From the NCBI GenBank assembly GCA_009917695.1, contig JAACJG010000017.1, positions 1 through 64,000 on the forward strand: a stretch of 64,000 bases of DNA, written 5' to 3'. Positions 51,495-59,639 of the stretch are shown piece by piece. The first letter of the stretch is position 1. The number at the start of each line of letters is the position of its first letter. The notes under the pieces are model-generated. The model searched no databases, had not been told where the DNA came from, and saw nothing but the letters and a program-made list of their open reading frames with translations. A program made the translations under genes and the position numbers. This DNA comes from Candidatus Rifleibacterium amylolyticum (GTDB lineage: Bacteria; Muiribacteriota; Ozemobacteria; Ozemobacterales; Ozemobacteraceae).

Positions 51495-53651
51495 CTACCA
51501 CTTTTCAGCGGGTTTCTTTTCGCTTTTCATGCTTAAAGAGATGCGTTTACGGGGAATATCTACTTCGAGAACGCGTACTTTAACCTTCTGCTGTACCTTG
51601 ACGACTTCGGCAGGATCTTTGACGAAACGGTCGCAGAGCTGACTGATGTGAACCAGACCATCCTGGTGAACGCCGATATCGACGAAAGCACCGAATTGCG
51701 TGACGTTAGTGACGATTCCGGGCAGCATCATGCCTGGCGCGAGGTCTTTAATCTCGTTTACGCCTTCAGCAAAGGCGAATGCCTCGAATTTGTCGCGCGG
51801 GTCAAGCCCGGGACGTGCCAGCTCTTTCATGATGTCGCTGAGTGTCGGAATACCGATTTCTTCGCTGACGTAGTCTTTGAGCTTAATGCGATTACGCAAC
51901 ACCTGACTTCTGATCAGCTCTGCCACCGAGCAACCGAGGTCGGCGGCCATTTTTTCGACGATTTTGTAGCTTTCGGGGTGAACTGCGCTGTTGTCGAGCG
52001 GGTTGTCGCTGCTGCGCACGCGCAGGAAACCGGCCGCCTGTTCAAAAGCGCGCGGGCCAAGACGCGGAACCTTATTGAGCTGGCGGCGATTTTTGAAAGG
52101 GCCATTCTCTTCGCGCCAGGTGACGATATTTTTGGCAAGCTGCGGGCCGAGACCGGCAACATAGCTCAATATCTGACGACTGGCAGTATTCACTTCGACG
52201 CCAACACCGTTGACACAGCTCATTACTACGTCATCGAGACCCTTTTTCAGTTTGCCCTGTTCAACGTCATGCTGATACTGACCGACACCGATGCTTTTGG
52301 GATCAAGCTTAACCAGTTCAGCCAGCGGATCCATGAGGCGGCGCCCAATCGACACGGCGCCGCGCACGGTGACGTCGTAATCGGGAAATTCTTCACGCGC
52401 TGCTTCAGAGGCACTGTAAATCGATGCGCCGCTTTCATTGACCATTACCACAGGAATATTGGCCGGCAGCTGAAGACCTTTGATAAAAGCCTCAGTTTCA
52501 CGGCTGCCAGTGCCGTTTCCAATGGCGAAAGCCTCGATTTTATGGCGATCGACAAGTTTTTTAACAAGAACCGCCGAGGCCAGGCGGGCCTGTTCTGATT
52601 GTGAGATGAAGATGACATCGTGTTCGAGCAGTTTGCCCTGCGGATCGAGACAAACGACCTTACAGCCGGTGCGAAAGCCTGGATCTATGGCAAGAACCGA
52701 TTTCTGACCAAGAGGCGGCGCCATCAGCAGCTCACGCAGATTGGCGGCAAACACTCTGATTGCTTCTTCTTCGGCCCTTTCGCGCAACAGTTTACGAAAT
52801 TCGTTTTCTATCGATGATGAAAGCAGACGTTTGTAAGAATCTTCAATCGCTTCGCGAATCTGCTCCCAGGCCGGGCAAAAAGCCTGTCGGTAGAATCTGG
52901 TTATGCTACGTACGGCTTTTTCAGCATCTGGCTGGATCGAAACTTTCAAAAATTCTTCGTTTTCACCGCGCATAATGGCGAGCAGACGATGCCCGGCGAT
53001 TTTGGCGGCGGGCTCCTGCCAGTCGAAATAATCGCGAAATTTTGCGCCCTCAGTCTCTTTATCTTTAACTACTTTCGACTGCAGTACGGCTTCAGCCGCA
53101 AACAATTCGCGCAAAGCAGCTCTGACTTCGGCATTCTCACTGACCATTTCGGCAATGATGTCGCGCGCACCCTGAAGTGCATCGGCAGGTGATTCCACAC
53201 CCTTTTCGGCCGAAACAAAAGCAGTCGCAGCAGAGGCTGGATCAAGACCAGGAGCCTGTTTCAAAAGCATCTGAGCAAGATCTTCGAGGCCCTTTTCGCG
53301 GGCAATGGTTGCTCGCGTGCGCTTTTTCGGGCGATAAGGCAGATAGATATCTTCGAGTTCGCTGAGATTGGCGGCCTCGTCTATTTTAGCCGTCAGCTCG
53401 TCAGAGAGCAGGTTGCGCTCTGTCAGAGACTTGATTATGGCTTCGCGGCGCTTATCGAACTCGGCAAACTGTTCGAGCCGGTCTCTGACCGTCTGAATCT
53501 GAACTTCATCGAGCGAGCCAGTTCGTTCTTTGCGGTAGCGTGCGATAAAAGGCACGGTGCCGCCTTCATCGAGCAGTTGTGCAGTCGACATCACCTGCAG
53601 AGCATTGATTTTAAGTTCTTCGGCAATACGGGCAAACCATTGATCATTCAT
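51495..53651 (-). CDS. tex: Tex-family RNA-binding transcription accessory protein
   Basis: Encodes 718 residues from the ATG at 53651, which has AGAGG upstream; in-frame codons further up would add an improbable leader. N-terminal helical Tex_N (GTVPFIARYRKERTGSLDEVQ), the YqgF-like RNase H-fold region (LAIDPGFRTGCKVVCLD), helix-hairpin-helix units (NIVTWREENGPFKNRRQLNKVPRLGPRAFEQAAGFLRV) and a C-terminal S1 domain (GIVTNVTQFGAFVDIGVHQDGLVHISQL) are all in place and in order. Tex binds nucleic acids and affects transcription and stress tolerance in many bacteria. Full length; nothing missing. Confidence 0.96.
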   Translation of the reverse strand: MNDQWFARIAEELKINALQVMSTAQLLDEGGTVPFIARYRKERTGSLDEVQIQTVRDRLEQFAEFDKRREAIIKSLTERNLLSDELTAKIDEAANLSELEDIYLPYRPKKRTRATIAREKGLEDLAQMLLKQAPGLDPASAATAFVSAEKGVESPADALQGARDIIAEMVSENAEVRAALRELFAAEAVLQSKVVKDKETEGAKFRDYFDWQEPAAKIAGHRLLAIMRGENEEFLKVSIQPDAEKAVRSITRFYRQAFCPAWEQIREAIEDSYKRLLSSSIENEFRKLLRERAEEEAIRVFAANLRELLMAPPLGQKSVLAIDPGFRTGCKVVCLDPQGKLLEHDVIFISQSEQARLASAVLVKKLVDRHKIEAFAIGNGTGSRETEAFIKGLQLPANIPVVMVNESGASIYSASEAAREEFPDYDVTVRGAVSIGRRLMDPLAELVKLDPKSIGVGQYQHDVEQGKLKKGLDDVVMSCVNGVGVEVNTASRQILSYVAGLGPQLAKNIVTWREENGPFKNRRQLNKVPRLGPRAFEQAAGFLRVRSSDNPLDNSAVHPESYKIVEKMAADLGCSVAELIRSQVLRNRIKLKDYVSEEIGIPTLSDIMKELARPGLDPRDKFEAFAFAEGVNEIKDLAPGMMLPGIVTNVTQFGAFVDIGVHQDGLVHISQLCDRFVKDPAEVVKVQQKVKVRVLEVDIPRKRISLSMKSEKKPAEKW

Positions 53652-53955
53652 CAGCAAACCTCTGACTACACTCATGATGTGATCAGTAAAAGAGAATGAG
53701 AACTAAGACGAGAACAATTGCGATACCGATCACGATTACGATCACGATTACGATTACGATTACGATTACGATTACGATTACGATTACGATTACGATTACG
53801 ATTTTAAAGATGGGATATCTTTATACCCTCGGATGAGACTGTCGTCAAGCCGTGATGCTGCAAAATTGCGGTGGTGGTTTAAATTGCGGTATAATGTTTC
53901 AGAAGTCTGGTATTCTGATAAACTTCGAAAAGTAAAGATAGAATGAGAGCTGGCG
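53652..53955. other. Intergenic region between tex and the histidine kinase, with tandem hexamer array
   Basis: About 304 bases without a gene. It carries the CGATTA array (53721-53804) and AACAATTGCGA (53713-53723), and ends with the leader of the kinase gene. Probably contains both divergent promoters, but I find no convincing box pair. Confidence 0.6.
53721..53804 (+). repeat. Tandem hexanucleotide array, CGATTA x ~14
   Basis: Fourteen 6-base units: CGATAC, CGATCA, CGATTA, CGATCA, then nine perfect CGATTA units (53745-53798), then CGATTT. The variants sit at the ends, as expected for an array that expands by slippage and decays at its edges. It lies in the region between tex and the sensor-kinase operon. 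The reverse complement unit TAATCG occurs in the inverted repeat at 33284-33328. Confidence 0.9.
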
Positions 53956-54837
53956 ATGGAAGATACGCTGAACAGAAAGCTGCCTCCTGATCTTGACAAG
54001 CTGCAAATGCTGGGACGGCTGGTTTCCGGCATAACGCACGAAATTAACACGCCAATGCATTATCTCGAGCACAACCTGACTTTTCTTAAAGCGGCTTTTA
54101 ACGATCTTATGCGCCTGCAGGAACACTGCTGCGAAGTATTGCAGAAAATCGAGAACGGCGAAAAACTCGATCCCGGCGCCTGGCAGGAACTGGCCAGTCT
54201 TAAAACAGAAGTCGAACCTGATTATCTACAGACTGAGATCGGCAAAACCATCGAACAATCGATCGAAGGCATTGACATGGTTTCGAGTATCGTGCTCGCG
54301 CTCAAGGATTTCTCGCATCAGTCGCAGCGTGAGTTTTCGATGACCGATATCAACAAGTGCGTTGAAACGGCCTGCACAATTTCACGGCATGAATGGAAAA
54401 AGGTTGCCGATATGAAGCTGGATCTGGCTGGTGATCTGCCTTTTCTGTTCTGTTCGCGCGACGAAATCCATCAGGTCCTGCTCAATCTTGTAGTCAATTC
54501 AGCTCACGCCATTGCTGAAAAGAAAGATGCCGGACACTATGACAGAGGCGTTATACTTGTAAAAACCTTATCGCTGGGTGATCGCGTCGAGATAAGAGTT
54601 GAAGACGACGGCGCCGGAATTGCCGAAGAGAACAAATCACGAATCTTTGCAGCAGATTTTACCACCAAAAAAGCCGGAGCCGGCACAGGCTTTGGCCTGA
54701 GCCTGGTACGGCATATAGTAGAAAATCGGCATCATGGCGAAATCACTTTCACCAGCAAATCTGGGACTGGCACAGTTTTTACCGTCGTATTGCCACACCG
54801 CCAGACCGTCAGCAACAACGGAGGAACGGAGTTATGA
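53956..54837 (+). CDS. Soluble sensor histidine kinase
   Basis: Encodes 293 residues, no membrane segment and no recognisable sensor domain. HisKA-like dimerisation with phospho-acceptor His28 in LVSGITHEINTPMHYL, a helical insert (~60-105), then an HATPase_c domain with N box (QVLLNLVVNSAHAIAE), G1 (VEDDGAGIAEENKSRIF) and G2 (GTGFGLSLVRHIVENRHHG). It must take its input from a partner protein or a cytoplasmic signal. It opens a three-gene cassette with REC-HDOD and REC-PP2C, the next start overlapping as ATGA. No strong ribosome-binding site; weak GAGAG before the ATG. Confidence 0.93.
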   Translation: MEDTLNRKLPPDLDKLQMLGRLVSGITHEINTPMHYLEHNLTFLKAAFNDLMRLQEHCCEVLQKIENGEKLDPGAWQELASLKTEVEPDYLQTEIGKTIEQSIEGIDMVSSIVLALKDFSHQSQREFSMTDINKCVETACTISRHEWKKVADMKLDLAGDLPFLFCSRDEIHQVLLNLVVNSAHAIAEKKDAGHYDRGVILVKTLSLGDRVEIRVEDDGAGIAEENKSRIFAADFTTKKAGAGTGFGLSLVRHIVENRHHGEITFTSKSGTGTVFTVVLPHRQTVSNNGGTEL

Positions 54838-56042
54838 TTCCTCGTCGCCTGCTATTCGTAGACCCCGACACCAATGCTCTCGATGCATATAAGCGCCTGC
54901 TCAAGGCACTGCGGCCAACCTGGTCGGCCAGTTATGCTGCCAACGGTCGCGAGGCAATTCAGATCATGCGCAAACTCAAGCCTGATGCGATGATCACTGA
55001 GCTCAATATGACTATCGAGAATGATGCCGACCTGCTCAAGGCAGTGCAAAAATTCTACCCAGATGTCATCAGAATAGTTCTTTCCAGCGAATCTGATGCA
55101 CAGGCCGAGACCATTTTGCGCGCAACCCAGTCGGCCCATCGTTTTCTTGCCAAACCCTGCAAAGGCGAAGTATTGCTGGCTAATATCGAACAGGCTGCCG
55201 AGCTGCGCAAAATTCTCAACAGCCGCGAATTACGCGAACTGATCAGCGGCATGCCATATCTCCCCAGCCTTCCACAGCTTTATAACGAACTTATCAGCGC
55301 CATGGAATCGCCAATGGTGTCGGTTGCCGATCTTGGTGAGATAATTGCTCGTGACGTCTCGATGACAACTCGCATACTGCACCTCGTTAATTCTGCCTTT
55401 TTCGGGCTGCCGCGGCAGGTTTCAAATCCACGCGAAGCTGCGGTAATGCTCGGAATGAATGTTTTGAAATCGCTGATTTTATATGTAAAGCTCTTTTTCG
55501 CCGCCCCGGATTCGAAATTTCCCGGTTTCTCACTCGACGACATGTGGGCGCACAGCTCGATCACAGCCAGACTTAGTCGCGAGATTGCCAGAGACTTCGA
55601 TGGTAACAGTCGAGTTCAGGAGGACGCTTTTCTCGCCGGAATGCTGCATGATGTCGGCAAACTGCTGCTGCTCGAGCAACCCCAATATATCAGCAATATA
55701 AAGTGGCAGCAGTCACAGAACGCAGATTTATCTTTTGCCGAGGCCGAGTATCTTGAATATTCAACCTCACACGCTGAAGTAGGCGGCTATCTGCTCGGTC
55801 TCTGGGGCCTGCCCGACCCGGTAGTAGAGGCAGTTGCCTGCCATCACCGACCCATGCAGATTTCTGGAGGAACCTCACCAGTGCTGGCGGCAACATATCT
55901 TGCCAACGCTCTTATCTGTCGTGCCGGCGGCGAAGAAATCAAATTTGACGAAACCCTGCTGAATCAGGGTAAAATAACAAAAATGTTACCTTCCTGGTCG
56001 AACCAGGCAAAGAGGCTTCATGAAGAACTCAACCATAGTTAA
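54834..56042 (+). CDS. Response regulator, REC-HDOD, with Glu at the phospho-acceptor position
   Basis: Encodes 402 residues. Residues ~5-125 form a receiver domain (acid pair in FVDPDTN, Lys in FLAKPCKG, Ser in IVLSSES). The position aligned with the phosphorylated Asp is Glu56 (MITELNM), not Asp. Residues ~140-340 are an HDOD domain (MPYLPSLPQLYNELISAM, RDVSMTTRILHLVNSAFFG, AGMLHDVGKLLLLEQ, ACHHRPM). A receiver with Glu may be locked in an active-like state or may signal without phosphorylation. It overlaps both neighbours (ATGA at the start; the next gene starts 22 bases before its end), so the cassette is tightly coupled. Confidence 0.92.
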   Translation: MIPRRLLFVDPDTNALDAYKRLLKALRPTWSASYAANGREAIQIMRKLKPDAMITELNMTIENDADLLKAVQKFYPDVIRIVLSSESDAQAETILRATQSAHRFLAKPCKGEVLLANIEQAAELRKILNSRELRELISGMPYLPSLPQLYNELISAMESPMVSVADLGEIIARDVSMTTRILHLVNSAFFGLPRQVSNPREAAVMLGMNVLKSLILYVKLFFAAPDSKFPGFSLDDMWAHSSITARLSREIARDFDGNSRVQEDAFLAGMLHDVGKLLLLEQPQYISNIKWQQSQNADLSFAEAEYLEYSTSHAEVGGYLLGLWGLPDPVVEAVACHHRPMQISGGTSPVLAATYLANALICRAGGEEIKFDETLLNQGKITKMLPSWSNQAKRLHEELNHS

Positions 56043-57183
56043 ACCAAGACTTCTGCTGGTAGACGATGAGCCGAATATTCTGGCCTCATATGGTCGCGGC
56101 CTTCGCCGAAACTGGGATCTCGTCACCGCCGTCAGCGGCGAAGAAGGACTGAACGAGATTCGCGAAAATGGTCCATTTGCCATAATTGTGGCAGATTTCA
56201 ACATGCCGCGCATGGACGGCATAACTTTTCTTGCCAATACGATCAACCTCGCTCCGGAAAGCATACGCATGATGCTGACCGGCGAAGGCGATTTTCAGAT
56301 TGCGACCAAGGCAGTCAACGAGGGCAATATTTTCAGATTCATGACCAAGCCCTGCTCGCTCGAGAATCTGGAAAGGTCTCTGACTGCCGGTTATCGACAG
56401 TATCAGCTGCAACAGATCGAAAGAGAAGCACGCCAGCAGGAAATACAGATTGCCGGAGAAATTCAACAGACCCTCCTGTTTGAAGAAATCCCGACAGAAA
56501 TGCAGGGCGCCGAACTGGCATCGATCAGTATTCCCTCGCAGAGCGTTGACGGTGATTTCATTGATTTCTTCAAATTCACACCGACAAAATTCGACATTGC
56601 AATTGGCGATGTGATGGGAAAGGGCGTGCATGCCGCTCTGGTCGGTGCGGGTGCCCGCAACCGCCTGAGTCGTGTGATATGGAACCTCTCGCGCCGTCAG
56701 AGCGAAGACCCAACGCCGGCGGCTATAATGCAGGCGCTCGACAACAACATGCATGAAAAGCTTGGCGAGCTGAACAAGTTCATCACTATGGTTTACGCAC
56801 GTTTCGACCTTGACCAGTACACACTTAACTATGTCGATGCAGGTCATGTGCCGACTTTGTGGTATTCAGCCGCCAGCAATGAATGGAAACCACTTAAGGG
56901 GCGCAATTTTCCGCTCGGAATTCCGATGCCGCGAGCAGCCGAGCAGTTCGAAATCAAATTTGGCTACGGCGACTTGTTTCTGTTTTATTCTGACGGTTTA
57001 TCGGAAGGCCGCGACAAGCATGGCTGGCAATATGGCGACAAGCAGTTCATTCACGCACTGCGCGAACTGCCGAAAAACTCGGCAAAAACTTTCCTGCGCC
57101 TGCTCGTAAATGATTTCAAATCATTTGTCGGCCACAACTATTTTGCTGACGACCTCACAATAGTAGCTGTGCGCATAGCCTGA
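56020..57183 (+). CDS. Response regulator with PP2C (SpoIIE/RsbU-type) phosphatase
   Basis: Encodes 387 residues. The start overlaps the previous gene by 23 bases, with GAGGCTTC before the ATG. Receiver domain ~8-125 with acidic LLVDDEPN, phospho-acceptor Asp59 in AIIVADFNMPRMDG and Lys in MTKPC. A coiled-coil linker (~130-160, including AGEIQQTLLFEEIP) leads to a PP2C/SpoIIE domain with SQSVDGDFIDFF, AIGDVMGKGVHAALVGA, YVDAGHVPTLWY and LFFYSDGLSEG metal motifs. RsbU-type PP2C proteins dephosphorylate anti-anti-sigma factors and so switch alternative sigma factors. No anti-sigma or STAS partner lies beside it, although the HDOD proteins at 44335 and 45618 have STAS-like N-termini. Confidence 0.94.
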   Translation: MKNSTIVKPRLLLVDDEPNILASYGRGLRRNWDLVTAVSGEEGLNEIRENGPFAIIVADFNMPRMDGITFLANTINLAPESIRMMLTGEGDFQIATKAVNEGNIFRFMTKPCSLENLERSLTAGYRQYQLQQIEREARQQEIQIAGEIQQTLLFEEIPTEMQGAELASISIPSQSVDGDFIDFFKFTPTKFDIAIGDVMGKGVHAALVGAGARNRLSRVIWNLSRRQSEDPTPAAIMQALDNNMHEKLGELNKFITMVYARFDLDQYTLNYVDAGHVPTLWYSAASNEWKPLKGRNFPLGIPMPRAAEQFEIKFGYGDLFLFYSDGLSEGRDKHGWQYGDKQFIHALRELPKNSAKTFLRLLVNDFKSFVGHNYFADDLTIVAVRIA

Positions 57184-57301
57184 AACAAGATTATTGACCT
57201 TGCATATTTGCAATTGTAGTTAACAATAAACGTTAAATAGCCGACTCCTGTCTAGTTGGAACGATTCGCTCGATCCATGGAGTACAAATTCGGGAGTAAT
57301 T

Positions 57302-57592
57302 ATGTTTCACAAACCTGCAGAACAAGGTGGTAAAGATCCGGCCGCCGCTTTTAAAACGACACTTGGTGTCTGGATGTTTATCGGTTATGCGATTGTTTAC
57401 GCGGGATTCATCGGGATAAACCTGATCAGCCCCTTAGCTATGGAAACAGAGATTTTCATGGGCCTTAACCTTGCCGTAACCTATGGTTTTGGACTTATTG
57501 TGTCAGCTCTGATCCTTGCGGTCATCTACAATCAGCTCTGTAACAATAAAGAAGCGGAACTCGCCGCATCTTCAGAAGGAAAGGCGGAATAA
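57302..57592 (+). CDS. DUF485-family membrane protein
   Basis: Encodes 96 residues with GGGAGTAATT before the ATG. Two membrane segments (residues ~22-44 TTLGVWMFIGYAIVYAGFIGI, and ~56-78 LAVTYGFGLIVSALILAVIY). DUF485 proteins occur next to sodium:solute symporters, as here, and are thought to be accessory subunits. The symporter starts five bases after its stop. Confidence 0.92.
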   Translation: MFHKPAEQGGKDPAAAFKTTLGVWMFIGYAIVYAGFIGINLISPLAMETEIFMGLNLAVTYGFGLIVSALILAVIYNQLCNNKEAELAASSEGKAE

Positions 57593-57596
57593 CAAG

Positions 57597-59525
57597 ATGG
57601 AAGTAATGCCTGTAGTATTGTTTGCCGCCTTTGTTGGACTCGTACTCGGTCTTTCATTCTATTTTGCCAGCCAGGCCAAGTCTGCTGCCGGCTACTATGC
57701 CGCCGGAGGCACAATTCACTGGTTCGTCAACGGCATCGCTTTTGCCGGCGATTACCTTTCTGCTGCATCATTTCTTGGCATCTGCGGTATGATTGCGACC
57801 TGCGGCTACGATGGTTTTCTTTACTCGATCGGCTATCTGGCCGGCTGGATAGTAGCGCTGTTTGTCGTTGCTGAGCCAATGAAACGTCTCGGCAAATACA
57901 CCTTTACCGATGCGCTAGATGCAAAATTCAATTCAAAGGGTATTCAGCTCGCAGCAGCGATAAGCACAATCATCGTCTCGCTGTTCTATCTGATTCCGCA
58001 GATGGTCGGAGCCGGCGTGCTGATCACGCCACTGCTCGGTTTTCCGCATTACGTTGGCGTCATTCTCGTCGGCATCGTGGTCATTACAATTGTCGCCTCA
58101 GCCGGCATGACCTCTACCACCTACGTGCAGTTTCTCAAAGGCGGCCTGCTCATAATATTCTCGACCATGCTCGTCGTTTCGACTCTTGGCCGTGGTTTTT
58201 CGACAACGCCAGACCAGGGCGGCAAAGTACCCTTCTACAAATACGCCAGCCTTGAAGCCAGCGAAGCCGATGGCAGAATTACACCGGCCGACAGCGCCTG
58301 GCAGTTTTCAGGCATGCGCGAAGAAGCTGGCCAGTCACTGGTCAAGCTGTTGAAAGACGGAAAAGCCAGCTGGTGGCATAAGCAGACCGGTGCTGAAACC
58401 GGCAAGGTAATCCTGCATGAAACTCAATCGGTCGTTGTAAAAGCCGATGGCAGCAGATTGATCAATGGCAGTCCGGCTTCGGCAGAAAATCATCTGCGCC
58501 AGGTCGGCAATCTCGAAATAATCAAAGGCAAAAGTGGCGCAGAAGCCAGCACTGGCGCCGTTGGCCCGGCCGAATTTCTGGCTGACATCGGACATCGTGA
58601 CACCCGCGTCAAAACCTGGAAAGCGATCAAGTTCAGCGAAGACGACAATCAGGTAACGGTATATGTCGCCGGGCTGGTTCCCGGAAACCGTATACTGCGC
58701 CCAGGCTTGAAATTCAAGGTCGAAGGCACCTGGCTGCAGAAACTCGACTTTGTCTCACTCATGCTTGCACTCTTTCTCGGCACTGCTTCGTTGCCGCATA
58801 TTCTCATCAGATATTACACGGTTCCCAGCCCGGCGGCAGCGCGCAAATCGACTATCGTCGCGATAGCCGCCATCGGCGCTTTCTACGTGCTTACCCTCTA
58901 TATGGGTCTGGGAGCCATGACCAACGGCACCGTCAACCTTCTCGATGACAACATGTCAGCGCCGCTGCTGGCAAGATCATTCGGAACCTTTCTGTTCTCG
59001 GCTATCTCTGCCATCGCTTTCGCTACCGTTCTCGGCACGGTCAGCGGCCTGATCGTCGCTGCTTCCGGTGCGGTTGCGCATGATCTGATGGATCGCTACC
59101 TCGGCCTCAACCTCAGCGAAAACCGCAAGGTCAGAGCGGGCAAGATCTCGGCCGTGGTTATCGGCATCGTCAGCATAATTCTCGGCATACTCTTCGAAGG
59201 CACCAACGTTTCTTTCCTGGTGGGCTGGGCTTTTTCAGTCGCTGCCTCGGCCAACCTGCCGTCAATAATCATGCTGCTGTTCTGGAAACGCACCACCGCC
59301 AGCGGCATCATCGCTTCGATCATCGCCGGCGTCGTTTCAGCCATGAGCATGATTCTGCTCTCACCCAGCATGTTCAGAATATATGGCCTCGACCCCGCCA
59401 GTGCGCCTTTTCCGATCGACAACCCCGGCATATTCTCGATTCCGATCAGCTTTGCCGCCCTGGTTATCGTATCGCTGATGACGCAGCCCGGTCAGGAAAA
59501 GATGCCGGAAACAGCAGCAGCCTGA
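57597..59525 (+). CDS. Sodium:solute symporter, acetate-permease type (SSS family), with long external insert
   Basis: Encodes 642 residues from the ATG at 57597; AGAAGGAAAGGCGGAATAAC precedes it. About 12-13 membrane helices in the LeuT-like SSS arrangement, starting with a GGTIHWFVNGIAFAGDYLSAASFLGI block and with TASLPHILIRYYTVPS and GTVSGLIVAASGAVAHDL in the core. Between helices at about residues 203 and 380 lies an unusual ~175-residue hydrophilic insert (GGKVPFYKYASLE...LRPGLKFKVEG) that should lie outside the membrane. The overall pattern is closest to acetate/pyruvate-type (ActP-like) symporters. Its neighbours are DUF485 and a DUF294 protein, both usual companions of this class. Confidence 0.92.
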   Translation: MEVMPVVLFAAFVGLVLGLSFYFASQAKSAAGYYAAGGTIHWFVNGIAFAGDYLSAASFLGICGMIATCGYDGFLYSIGYLAGWIVALFVVAEPMKRLGKYTFTDALDAKFNSKGIQLAAAISTIIVSLFYLIPQMVGAGVLITPLLGFPHYVGVILVGIVVITIVASAGMTSTTYVQFLKGGLLIIFSTMLVVSTLGRGFSTTPDQGGKVPFYKYASLEASEADGRITPADSAWQFSGMREEAGQSLVKLLKDGKASWWHKQTGAETGKVILHETQSVVVKADGSRLINGSPASAENHLRQVGNLEIIKGKSGAEASTGAVGPAEFLADIGHRDTRVKTWKAIKFSEDDNQVTVYVAGLVPGNRILRPGLKFKVEGTWLQKLDFVSLMLALFLGTASLPHILIRYYTVPSPAAARKSTIVAIAAIGAFYVLTLYMGLGAMTNGTVNLLDDNMSAPLLARSFGTFLFSAISAIAFATVLGTVSGLIVAASGAVAHDLMDRYLGLNLSENRKVRAGKISAVVIGIVSIILGILFEGTNVSFLVGWAFSVAASANLPSIIMLLFWKRTTASGIIASIIAGVVSAMSMILLSPSMFRIYGLDPASAPFPIDNPGIFSIPISFAALVIVSLMTQPGQEKMPETAAA

Positions 59526-59544
59526 TCTCTGTTGACATAAAGTT

Positions 59545-59577
59545 CCGTCGGGCAGCTATGCCCGACGGCGCTTTTTT
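59545..59577 (+). terminator. Rho-independent terminator of the DUF485-symporter operon
   Basis: Perfect 10-bp stem CCGTCGGGCA/TGCCCGACGG (59545-59554/59559-59568) with a GCTA loop, three bases later a run of six T (59572-59577). Confidence 0.9.
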
Positions 59578-59639
59578 GTTATGCTGAAATCCATAGTTCA
59601 CATAGAACAGTTTTGCATAACAGTATAGCGAGGACCGGC

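Noticed and set aside
53721-53804. CGATTA array as a CRISPR array
   Set aside because: Units are six bases with no spacers; it is a simple tandem repeat.
57194-57222. TTGACC-based promoter before the DUF485 gene
   Set aside because: No acceptable -10 box at 16-18 bases.
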